A stretch of DNA of 64,000 nt from Neobacillus mesonae (GTDB taxonomy: Bacteria > Bacillota > Bacilli > Paenibacillales > Paenibacillaceae). A program made the translations under genes and the position numbers. Under the pieces are notes generated by a model that was not told the DNA's origin, made no database searches, and worked only from the letters and a program-made list of their open reading frames with translations. The stretch covers positions 1,116,001 through 1,180,000 of the forward strand of contig JAMBOW010000001.1 of NCBI GenBank assembly GCA_023715865.1. Reading direction: 5' to 3'. Position 1 is the stretch's first letter, and every line of letters begins with the position of its first letter. This document shows positions 53,277-60,217 of this stretch, one piece after another.

Positions 53277-54473
53277 TTATACTTTTCGAGGTCGATAAAT
53301 GAGATTTCTTAACAAAGCATCGATAGGGCCGTTCCACCCCCTCCTTTCCAGCCATATGGCCAAGCAGACACCTGAGAGCCAGATCAACACGGCAGTTGCA
53401 AATACTCCAGCACTATTTAATACACCCCCCAGTCCCAGCGCGACCGGCGAGAGCAAGAGGACAAGCATAGCTTCCTGGTAAATGTAAAACGTAAGTGATC
53501 GTTTGCCTACTGATGCAAGCAGCTCTGTCACCTTCGGAGCCGTACGGCGGGCCGATATGCTGAACAACCCGATAAGCGCCGTATAGCCTAATCCGCCTGC
53601 AATGCCAGTTATGATATGAAGGATTACAAACCAGCTGATAAAACCAGATTCTGGATTCCACATGTTTGCCCCGACTAAAGCATAAGGAAGTGCCCCGATC
53701 AGAGATATCCCGATTCCTCCCATTGCGATTCGCTTCAGCTGGAGACGAAAACGCTCAGGGTTATTCAGCCATCGTTTGTGGTTAGACCAGATTCCAACTG
53801 CAATAATGAGCAGCATGGGATAAAGCAGTAGATTAATTAGAACTACAATTGGAAATGCGATTAAATGCTCCGAGACTAAAAGCAAATAGGTGTGGGATGG
53901 AGTTAAGCCCATGTCCAGCTCTTCTCCGGTCAAAATAGGATATAACGTTACCCATGCAGGCGGAATAATAACCAAATACACCAAACCAATCACGATTGTA
54001 ATTCGACGCTGCAGCCGCTCCGGCTTAAACAGCATCCATCCCAGGATTAGACCGGATATACCGTACACAGCAAGGACGTCGGCCCCCCCAATGAATACAA
54101 GATGAATGAATCCAAAAACAATTAAAAGCCATGAACGACGCCTCAACAAGCGCTTCACTTGCGCGTCAGGTACACCCTTATCCTTTTGGCGGGCTACCAT
54201 AGCCGCCAGTCCATAACCGAACAACGCTGCAAACATCGGATAAGCACGGTTATCCACGAACAGCAGACCAACAAAATTAACAATGTCATCCAGCAGAGTC
54301 TCTCCCAGTGGGCGGGTCAGCATAAACGTCTCCGAGTTAAACAAATATACTGGCGCGTGAGCAACTACGATTAATAGAAGCATAAATCCGCGTCCCAAAT
54401 CCGGGGCAAGCGATCTTTCCTTGTTTGAAATTGGGTTCAGGCCCGGCAATGTGCTCTTTCCTCTATTTTTCAA
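53277..54473 (-). CDS. DUF418/YeiB-type membrane protein
   Basis: 398 residues with ten or so membrane helices. RSLAPDLGRGFMLLLIVVAH, DNRAYPMFAALFGYGLAAMV, RRRSWLLIVFGFIHLVFI and the C-terminal DUF418 block SVGKRSLTFYIYQEAMLVLL are conserved; the layout is related to acyltransferase-3-like membrane enzymes, and no activity is proven for the family. TTG start with GAGGAG 10 bases upstream. A TetR gene lies upstream on the same strand, and an operator-like palindrome sits in this gene's promoter. Confidence 0.85.
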   Translation of the reverse strand: MKNRGKSTLPGLNPISNKERSLAPDLGRGFMLLLIVVAHAPVYLFNSETFMLTRPLGETLLDDIVNFVGLLFVDNRAYPMFAALFGYGLAAMVARQKDKGVPDAQVKRLLRRRSWLLIVFGFIHLVFIGGADVLAVYGISGLILGWMLFKPERLQRRITIVIGLVYLVIIPPAWVTLYPILTGEELDMGLTPSHTYLLLVSEHLIAFPIVVLINLLLYPMLLIIAVGIWSNHKRWLNNPERFRLQLKRIAMGGIGISLIGALPYALVGANMWNPESGFISWFVILHIITGIAGGLGYTALIGLFSISARRTAPKVTELLASVGKRSLTFYIYQEAMLVLLLSPVALGLGGVLNSAGVFATAVLIWLSGVCLAIWLERRGWNGPIDALLRNLIYRPRKV

Positions 54474-54507
54474 TTACACCAAACTCCTCACTTTACAAAT
54501 TTTATTG

Positions 54508-54526
54508 ATTGACTTGATCAGTCAAT
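54508..54526 (-). promoter_or_regulatory. Candidate TetR operator of the DUF418 gene
   Basis: Perfect inverted repeat ATTGACT-TGATC-AGTCAAT. On the minus strand its right half forms TTGACT, a -35-like box, with TAAAAT 15 bases on, so a bound repressor would cover the promoter. Confidence 0.6.
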
Positions 54527-54611
54527 AATATAATTGGTGATGCCAGTTTTTGTCAACACGTAAATTCCAAATATTCACTTGCCTAAACATTTCTATCTAT
54601 CATTCTGTAAA

Positions 54612-54653
54612 AACAAAAATACCCTTTCGCTTTCCTACACGGAAGCAAAAGGG
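54612..54653 (-). terminator. Terminator of the TetR gene
   Basis: On the minus strand CCCTTTTGCTTCC pairs with GGAAAGCGAAAGGG (one bulge and one G-U), followed by ATTTTTGTTTTT, 100 bases past the stop codon. Confidence 0.65.
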
Positions 54654-54750
54654 CTGGATATTTGACTATTAATTTTATGTAGTACTGTTCAAATTACCTA
54701 GGTGTTTTTGTCTAACCAATATGGTCGACTTTCCATACTGCCGGCTGCAA

Positions 54751-55341
54751 TTATTTTTGAATAACTCTAAGCAGCATACGAATGTTCCAATCCAAATTTT
54801 GATGAAGCCATCCCACATCATCAGCGATCAATCCGGACAATATCGTCAAATACAGATTGGCCAGCATCTCAGGTTCTTCTTCTACGATTTCACCGCGGTC
54901 TTGCCCTTCAATCAGAATTGGCACTAGCAGCAGTATGTATTTTTCACTTGTCTGCAGGATTAGATTTTTCGTTTCTTCATCAAGATCGGGATGCTTCATG
55001 CAGCTTTGAATCATTCGAAATACATCATGGCTGCCTGCTGAGATGGCTGAACGGGTAAAGTGAGCTACTTTCTCGAGCGGTGTCGCCGAAGAGCCCTTAA
55101 CCTCTTCAATTAAATGCTCAGCACCCTCCATTGCCCAAAGTAAGCTCGTGGTAAGCAGTTCCTCTTTGGAATCGAAGTAATGATACATAAGACCGTGGCT
55201 TAAATCAGCAGCCTTGGCGATCATGCTCATCTTCGTGCCCTCTACCCCGTATTCCGAAAACACTCTTAGAGCCGCTTTTAAAATTTGATTCTTACGTGCC
55301 TCCCGGATAAGCTTGGTCTGTTCTTCCTTATATCGTGCCAT
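54751..55341 (-). CDS. TetR family transcriptional regulator
   Basis: 196 residues. Helix-turn-helix: ALRVFSEYGVEGTKMSMIAK and LSHGLMYHYFDSKEELLTTS; helical ligand domain with WAMEGAEHLIEEV and a closing LLRVIQK. GAGGT lies upstream of the ATG. It precedes the DUF418 gene, from which it is separated by a terminator and an operator-like palindrome, so it is the probable repressor of that gene. Ligand unknown. Confidence 0.9.
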   Translation of the reverse strand: MARYKEEQTKLIREARKNQILKAALRVFSEYGVEGTKMSMIAKAADLSHGLMYHYFDSKEELLTTSLLWAMEGAEHLIEEVKGSSATPLEKVAHFTRSAISAGSHDVFRMIQSCMKHPDLDEETKNLILQTSEKYILLLVPILIEGQDRGEIVEEEPEMLANLYLTILSGLIADDVGWLHQNLDWNIRMLLRVIQK

Positions 55342-55420
55342 ATATGAGACCTCTTTTTTGAATTATGATTTAGTATAGCACATATAAATTTACCATATAT
55401 TTTTTTGTAATAAAATAAAG

Positions 55421-55456
55421 ACAGCTCATAACCTATCAGGTTTACAGGCTGCCTTT
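55421..55456 (-). terminator. Probable terminator of the 138-residue orphan
   Basis: On the minus strand AGGCAGCC... and ...GAGCTGTCT pair imperfectly around AACCTGATAGGTT, followed by TTATTTT. Confidence 0.45.
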
Positions 55457-55463
55457 AAAAAGG

Positions 55464-55880
55464 TTACTGTGCTAACTCAAGGCCTTTGATCCATTCTGCA
55501 TTTAAATCTTGTCCAAACTGTTTGACTTCATCATCAACTACAATTAATGAGAAGTCTTGCTGAGAATCATAGAAGTTAAGTTTATATGTTTTAGGATCTT
55601 TTAGTTTCGTCCATTCCAAGCTATAAAGATGTTTTTCAAATGAAGTATACAAGTTATTTAATATAAAATTGTTTAACATCTCAAGTGGAAAGTTTGATGT
55701 TACCTCGACATAATGTTTAATCGTTATATTGGTCCATCCAAAATTCAAATCATAGAACAGTTTATTTTCTTTGTAATATTTAAAATTAAGCTGGCATCCT
55801 TCTATTTCACCTGGTATGCATGTTAAGAAGGAAAATTCAACAAACGTACCGTTATTCTTCTTATCTCGAAGTATCGCCAT
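55464..55880 (-). CDS. Hypothetical protein, 138 residues
   Basis: Not recognised. GGAG lies 7 bases before the ATG. The sequence is AT-rich and strand-heavy, with many aromatic and Asn residues (NFKYYKENKLFYDLNFGWTN; SFEKHLYSLEWTKLKDPKTY), no signal peptide and two cysteines near the start. It looks like a soluble all-beta or alpha/beta cytoplasmic protein. It is first of four small orphan or poorly known genes between two TetR units. Confidence 0.6.
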   Translation of the reverse strand: MAILRDKKNNGTFVEFSFLTCIPGEIEGCQLNFKYYKENKLFYDLNFGWTNITIKHYVEVTSNFPLEMLNNFILNNLYTSFEKHLYSLEWTKLKDPKTYKLNFYDSQQDFSLIVVDDEVKQFGQDLNAEWIKGLELAQ

Positions 55881-56050
55881 TTATTCACTCCTTTGTTTAA
55901 ATATCAAGAATCTGATATATAGTCATAAAGTCAGTAACAAAAGGATGAAGGCTGGACCAGACTATTGAATGACCATTTAATTGAGATGAAAGAGCTGACT
56001 ATAAAATAACAGATCTACTCTTAGCGGAACCTAATTCTGTATGCCTTGAT

Positions 56051-56464
56051 TTAACTAATTACTTCATACAGAACTTTGGACTCCTGCTCAGTAAGTTTAC
56101 GGTATGAATTGTTTGCTTGTATATAAACCTCTGCTGCTCCATTAGTGAACCATACGTCATACAAGATCGACTCCATATTTCCTACATCAGTCTCGTCAAT
56201 ATATAGCTTGTAATCAGGCGGTCTGATCATATTAGGCTTTACCTTTTTCCATTCCTCTTTATCTCCAAGTACTACTTTGACTGTTATAATTGACTCTTCT
56301 ACTGACGTTTTGTTATCGTTTTCGAATTTGTTTTCGCTTCCTGCTCTTTTAAGTACTACTAACTTTTCAGCTGACTTTGCTTCATTCGTTTCGTTACTTT
56401 GAAACCCAACAACTATCGACAAAAGCATAAATATAATAATAGTGAGCACTGCTGACCTATGCAT
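56051..56464 (-). CDS. Hypothetical secreted or membrane-anchored protein, 137 residues
   Basis: An N-terminal hydrophobic segment (AVLTIIIFMLLSIVVGF) follows a short basic start, with no lipobox, so it is a signal peptide or an anchor with the remainder outside. The outer part is charged: a Lys/Glu-rich stretch and a beta-rich end (YKLYIDETDVGNMESILYDV, WFTNGAAEVYIQANNSYRKL). GAGGTG precedes the ATG. A 9-base inverted repeat TTCTGTATG...CATACAGAA (56035-56073) spans the stop codon. No family is recognised. Confidence 0.6.
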   Translation of the reverse strand: MHRSAVLTIIIFMLLSIVVGFQSNETNEAKSAEKLVVLKRAGSENKFENDNKTSVEESIITVKVVLGDKEEWKKVKPNMIRPPDYKLYIDETDVGNMESILYDVWFTNGAAEVYIQANNSYRKLTEQESKVLYEVIS

Positions 56465-56578
56465 TGAATCACCTCAATGTTTTAACGCACACTAATCATT
56501 AAATGTTACACTCTTTCAAGATAACTCTTCGTTAGTTGAACACATTCAGAGATGCAGCCCAAAAAACACCTGCTTAAC

Positions 56579-57271
56579 TCAAGTGCACTTTTTCAGTAAA
56601 TCTCTCCATTCCTGCTCAGGCAGAATTAAATTACCTCCATATACCATATCGATATGAAAATCCCATTCCCCCATCGCGATAAGATGATAATTCCCGTTCG
56701 TTTTTCGAACCAATCCCCATACCCCCAAATTCCCTTGAGCGCTGGAGTCGATCAAAAACCAATCCTGCCATTCAAAAACACTTGGGTTCCCATAAAGAAT
56801 CAACTGTTCCGTAAATCCGTAGCCATCACGTGGCGGTATTTTCGCACAAAGGTCCTTTAATAGGACTACATCCTCAATTATGATTGAGATCCACGCTTTA
56901 TTCTCGTTCCGAATTAACACTTGTTCAAAGCAGCATTTCACAAAAGCGGATGTATCTATTTCCTCTGGATGGCTGTCCCAACCGTTAAAGCTGGACAAGG
57001 CAGGGGTATATAATACCCAAAATGATTCTCCTAGTGACATATGAAAATGAGAGTGAACCTGCACAATTCTGTACTCTCTCATTAAGGGAAGCTTATCTGA
57101 TCTGACCCAATGCTCTTGATCCAAGTCGGGAAGATCTTCCTTAGATTTATAATCAGACCACTCCATCACATGATCGAGTCCGGTTATTTCAAAGCACTTA
57201 TGTTCTTTTTTCGCTTTTTCATAAATTTGGTTACACACAGAGCAATGAAATGCGATCACTTTTTCGTCCAT
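56579..57271 (-). CDS. Hypothetical protein with N-terminal zinc ribbon, 230 residues
   Basis: Not recognised as a named family. Residues 8-30 carry CSVC and HKC, a probable zinc ribbon (FHCSVCNQIYEKAKKEHKCF). The rest is an alpha/beta domain with VHSHFHMSLGESFWVLYTPA, WISIIIEDVVLLKDLCAKIP and a closing GNLILPEQEWRDLLKKC. GGAG precedes the ATG. No signal peptide. It may be a cytoplasmic nucleic-acid- or protein-binding orphan; nothing in the context helps. Confidence 0.65.
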   Translation of the reverse strand: MDEKVIAFHCSVCNQIYEKAKKEHKCFEITGLDHVMEWSDYKSKEDLPDLDQEHWVRSDKLPLMREYRIVQVHSHFHMSLGESFWVLYTPALSSFNGWDSHPEEIDTSAFVKCCFEQVLIRNENKAWISIIIEDVVLLKDLCAKIPPRDGYGFTEQLILYGNPSVFEWQDWFLIDSSAQGNLGVWGLVRKTNGNYHLIAMGEWDFHIDMVYGGNLILPEQEWRDLLKKCT

Positions 57272-57329
57272 TTTTGCTTCTCCTCTACGACTTGATTATA
57301 CAAGCTTGTAAATAGGATAACTCTAATAC

Positions 57330-57350
57330 AAAAAAGCCGCCATTGGCGAC
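57330..57350 (-). terminator. Terminator of the TetR-DUF2269-DoxX unit
   Basis: On the minus strand GTCGCC pairs with GGCGGC (one G-U) around AAT, followed by TTTTTTG; it begins at the DoxX stop codon. Confidence 0.65.
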
Positions 57351-57814
57351 TATTTATGCTGCTCGGTCCGATGTCGGTAGTAAAATAACATGATGGCAAG
57401 GGGCGCCGATAGAAAGACGATTTGCATGAGCGTACGGGGAACTAACGCATCTTCCGGTTCAGTCGCAAGTCCTGACAGGGCATAATGTACATTTGCAGGA
57501 AACATTAGAATCAGTAGAACTGCGAGACCTCCAGCTGCCCATGGAGCAGTTGAACGCCGCAGCAATCCGATAGCTCCTATCAGCTCTAGTATACCGGTGA
57601 TTGTAACGAGTAGTCCAGGATAGGGCAAGCTGGGCGGCACCATATGCAGCATCTCTTCTCGCATTCCAACGAAATGAACTGTACCGGTCAACAGAAACAT
57701 GGCAGAGACTCCAGCCCGAAGTGCAACCGGCCAAGGACGTAAACGTTTCACTCCCGCCCTTCCTGCAATGAACACGGCAAGAGTAACAACAATGAGAACT
57801 ATAAGGGGCTCCAT
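57350..57814 (-). CDS. DoxX family membrane protein
   Basis: 154 residues with four membrane helices. ALRAGVSAMFLLTGTVHFVG and LPYPGLLVTITGILELIGAI are the DoxX-like core, followed by LLRRSTAPWAAGGLAVLLIL. The ATG at 57814 is 7 bases after AGGAGG. DoxX-like proteins are small inner-membrane proteins linked in some bacteria to thiol or oxidative stress; the role here is open. It follows a DUF2269 membrane protein gene in a TetR-headed operon, so it is probably part of a regulated stress response. Confidence 0.85.
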   Translation of the reverse strand: MEPLIVLIVVTLAVFIAGRAGVKRLRPWPVALRAGVSAMFLLTGTVHFVGMREEMLHMVPPSLPYPGLLVTITGILELIGAIGLLRRSTAPWAAGGLAVLLILMFPANVHYALSGLATEPEDALVPRTLMQIVFLSAPLAIMLFYYRHRTEQHK

Positions 57815-57854
57815 CACATTACCTCCTAAATAAGCTGTTTTAAGATCACAAAGC

Positions 57855-58316
57855 TTAAAATCCTTTCATCACCATCAGATAAAGAATGACCAGCGGAAGA
57901 AAAGTCGCTGCGACACCGTATACGGCCCATTGGCGGGAAGCAAGACGATATTGTGCAGTTATCGCACCTTCTTTTACACTATCCATGCTAAATCGGATCA
58001 TTCTGCGCTGTATCGGAATGAGAATGGCCGCCCAAACAAACCCGGTTATCCCGAATAAAATGAGTGAAAGCGTAAGCCAGTTTAGTCCTGACAACGAATA
58101 TCCGCCTTCCCCTGCCATTACAGCCCCTGAGATGATGATGAGTATAAGTCCCGGAATGGTAAAAGAATAATCAGCGAGCATAACATTCTTTACAGCATGA
58201 AGGATGATGGATGGATTCCCGGTTCGATCAGCTCGAATTTTCCAAAACGCTGCTGTGATGATATTTCCAACCATCAATAAGACACCAAGCAAATGCAACG
58301 TTAACCAGATGTTCAC
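57855..58316 (-). CDS. DUF2269 family membrane protein
   Basis: 153 residues with four membrane helices. WLTLHLLGVLLMVGNIITAA and LADYSFTIPGLILIIISGAV fit the DUF2269/COG5528 integral membrane proteins; conserved histidines and a TW-type motif are usual in that family. The GTG start overlaps the TetR stop codon by four bases (GTGA), so translation is coupled to the regulator. Function of the family is unknown; membrane-bound redox or heme-related roles have been suggested only by fold. Confidence 0.82.
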   Translation of the reverse strand: MNIWLTLHLLGVLLMVGNIITAAFWKIRADRTGNPSIILHAVKNVMLADYSFTIPGLILIIISGAVMAGEGGYSLSGLNWLTLSLILFGITGFVWAAILIPIQRRMIRFSMDSVKEGAITAQYRLASRQWAVYGVAATFLPLVILYLMVMKGF

Positions 58317-58933
58317 GTACCCTCATCCTTTCTCTCTTCACTGCCTTGATTTAATATATCGCTAATAAACTTTGATAAATCCTCAGCTTTGAAAACGGAC
58401 TTAGCCTGAGGAATACTTGAACGGATCCTTAATCCAAAAGTCATAAGTGTGAACATATCTGCAATCTTTTCCGCATTCAAAGCTTTAGAGATTACGCCAT
58501 ACCTCTGACCGGTTTCAATCCATAGCTTGGATAAATTTATAGACCGATCGTAGTACTGCTTCAAAGCTTCAGCGACAATAGGGTCCTCCTCTTTTCCCAG
58601 CAAATACAGCAGAATCTGGTTTGTGACGTCATTTGGATTTTCATAAGCAATGATGCTCTCTTTGATCTTCTGCATCGGCTCATCAAAATTGTTCCGTCCC
58701 TGTTCAACCTCTTTCATAAAATTATCATTTGTTTCTTCAAGACGTTCCTGAAGCACCCAAATAAAGATTTCATTCTTACTCTTTACATAGTGAAAAATGG
58801 CGCCTTTGGACATTCCGGACCGCTGCATGATGTCCTGCATCGTAGTGGAATGACATCCCTTTTCTATTATTAGTTCCTTGGTCGTGTCCATCAGCCGTCT
58901 AATCGTCTGTTGTCTGCGTTCCTCCTGTTTCAA
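58313..58933 (-). CDS. TetR family transcriptional regulator, operon head
   Basis: 206 residues from a TTG with GGGAGGG 6 bases upstream. Helix-turn-helix: TTKELIIEKGCHSTTMQDIM and MSKGAIFHYVKSKNEIFIWV. A helical ligand domain follows (RYGVISKALNAEKIADMFTL). It is the first gene of a three-gene unit with DUF2269 and DoxX membrane proteins and overlaps the first of them. The palindrome within its own promoter implies autorepression of the whole unit. Ligand unknown. Confidence 0.9.
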   Translation of the reverse strand: MKQEERRQQTIRRLMDTTKELIIEKGCHSTTMQDIMQRSGMSKGAIFHYVKSKNEIFIWVLQERLEETNDNFMKEVEQGRNNFDEPMQKIKESIIAYENPNDVTNQILLYLLGKEEDPIVAEALKQYYDRSINLSKLWIETGQRYGVISKALNAEKIADMFTLMTFGLRIRSSIPQAKSVFKAEDLSKFISDILNQGSEERKDEGT

Positions 58934-58970
58934 TATGTACCCTCCCTGAACTTAAAATCTCTATATACAC

Positions 58971-58999
58971 ATAATATAAACCGACCATCGGTTTGTAAA
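58971..58999 (-). promoter_or_regulatory. Promoter with TetR operator in the spacer
   Basis: On the minus strand TTTACA (58999-58994) and TATTAT (58976-58971) are 17 bases apart. The spacer is filled by the perfect inverted repeat AAACCGA-3-TCGGTTT (58978-58994). Confidence 0.7.
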
Positions 59000-59066
59000 T
59001 AGTTTTTTTTCGATTTTTATAATTTTTCTGCTTTTTATTTGAGATTCACCTTACTTATTCATTTAG

Positions 59067-59429
59067 TTAATCCTTATCAATCGAGTGTCCGTTGATTTCT
59101 TCAGCAATTTCTTGCGGCGGATTCGATTGCATTTGATATCCTGTGCTCTTTACAGTCACTCTTTCACCTATTTTTAGTTCATTATATAAATCAACATCCA
59201 GTACATGATAAATCGTTACATCATTCAGATCATCATTCCTTAAAAATTCTGACAACGACCTATTATTAGCTTCTTGTTCAGAAATAGAATGAACGACTGT
59301 TATTTTGGGAACATCCCCCTTATTTTCTTTACTGAAAATATAGTCTCCTTTTTCCGAATCAGTACTGCAGCCCATAGTTAAGTTCAGCAAAGATGTCATT
59401 AATAATAAACGAACTAACGATATGTTCAT
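59067..59429 (-). CDS. Lipoprotein, DUF3221-like
   Basis: 120 residues. A signal peptide ends in a lipobox (LTMGC) at about residue 21, so the mature protein is lipid-anchored on the outer face of the membrane. A polar linker leads to a small beta domain (IYHVLDVDLYNELKIGERVT, VKSTGYQMQSNPPQ) resembling DUF3221/YobA-type proteins. AGGAGG lies 9 bases before the ATG. Role unknown; single gene. Confidence 0.7.
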   Translation of the reverse strand: MNISLVRLLLMTSLLNLTMGCSTDSEKGDYIFSKENKGDVPKITVVHSISEQEANNRSLSEFLRNDDLNDVTIYHVLDVDLYNELKIGERVTVKSTGYQMQSNPPQEIAEEINGHSIDKD

Positions 59430-59589
59430 CGCTTATTTCCTCCTAGTTAATCTCCTTTTTACTCTACAAACTTAGACGTGATGCTCATATATTTGTTGCG
59501 ACTTCCCTAAGTAAACTAAAAAAGACAACCAATCATTCTGACCGGCTGTCCGCTTTGTATATCTTTGTATATTCTTATTCGATCTATCA

Positions 59590-59961
59590 TTATTTCCGCC
59601 AAAAAGTAGAGCAATCTTCCTTATCCAAAATGTTAAACTGAATGATTCGCTCAAGTAGTGAGTAATCAACCGGGTTATTCCATTTCATACGTATCAATTC
59701 CTTAGTATGACTATAGCCAGCTTGCGCTATTTCTTCCGAAAATTGATTTATCCCTGCCCTTTCGGGAGCAACAGCCAAATGCTGTTTGGATACGCTAAAG
59801 CCGATTATAAATGTTTCATGATCGGTAAACATAGGCTGATTCCACGCAATTTTCGGCTCTAAACTTGGGAATGTCTTGGCAACAAAGCGAAATACTTCTT
59901 CTACTCGGGCACGATGCTCCGGGTTAATAATACTCTCTAAATATTCTGCGAATACTTCCAT
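59590..59961 (-). CDS. DUF1801 (YdhG-like) protein
   Basis: 123 residues. The DUF1801 fold is shown by RVEEVFRFVAKTFPSLEPKI, AWNQPMFTDHETFIIGFSVS, KQHLAVAPERAGINQFSEEI and a closing IRMKWNNPVDYSLLERII. Members include B. subtilis YdhG and frataxin-fold proteins proposed as iron chaperones. GGGGG lies 7 bases before the ATG. Single cytoplasmic gene. Confidence 0.85.
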   Translation of the reverse strand: MEVFAEYLESIINPEHRARVEEVFRFVAKTFPSLEPKIAWNQPMFTDHETFIIGFSVSKQHLAVAPERAGINQFSEEIAQAGYSHTKELIRMKWNNPVDYSLLERIIQFNILDKEDCSTFWRK

Positions 59962-60139
59962 GTTGATTCCCCCTAAAAATTATTAGTCATTGCAATCGCT
60001 AGACTCGTCCCCATCTACACTTAGATCAGGATGCCAGTCTAAATTCATCATTTCTCTTTCCTGACCTTATGAAAGTAACCCATTCCATTAGATTATCTCG
60101 TTTATCATAACGACATTTCAACATTAAATGCAATTTTAA

Positions 60140-60185
60140 AAAAAGCGAAAGCTGTCAGTATGCCTGCAGTAGTCTCTCGCTTTTT
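60140..60185 (-). terminator. Terminator of the short UvrA paralogue gene
   Basis: AAAAAGCGA and TCGCTTTTT form the base of a long hairpin; the minus-strand tail is T-rich (TTTTTTTAAAATT). It lies 33 bases past the stop codon. Confidence 0.6.
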
Positions 60186-60217
60186 AAATCTAACATTGTA
60201 TAACATGGATTCATAAA

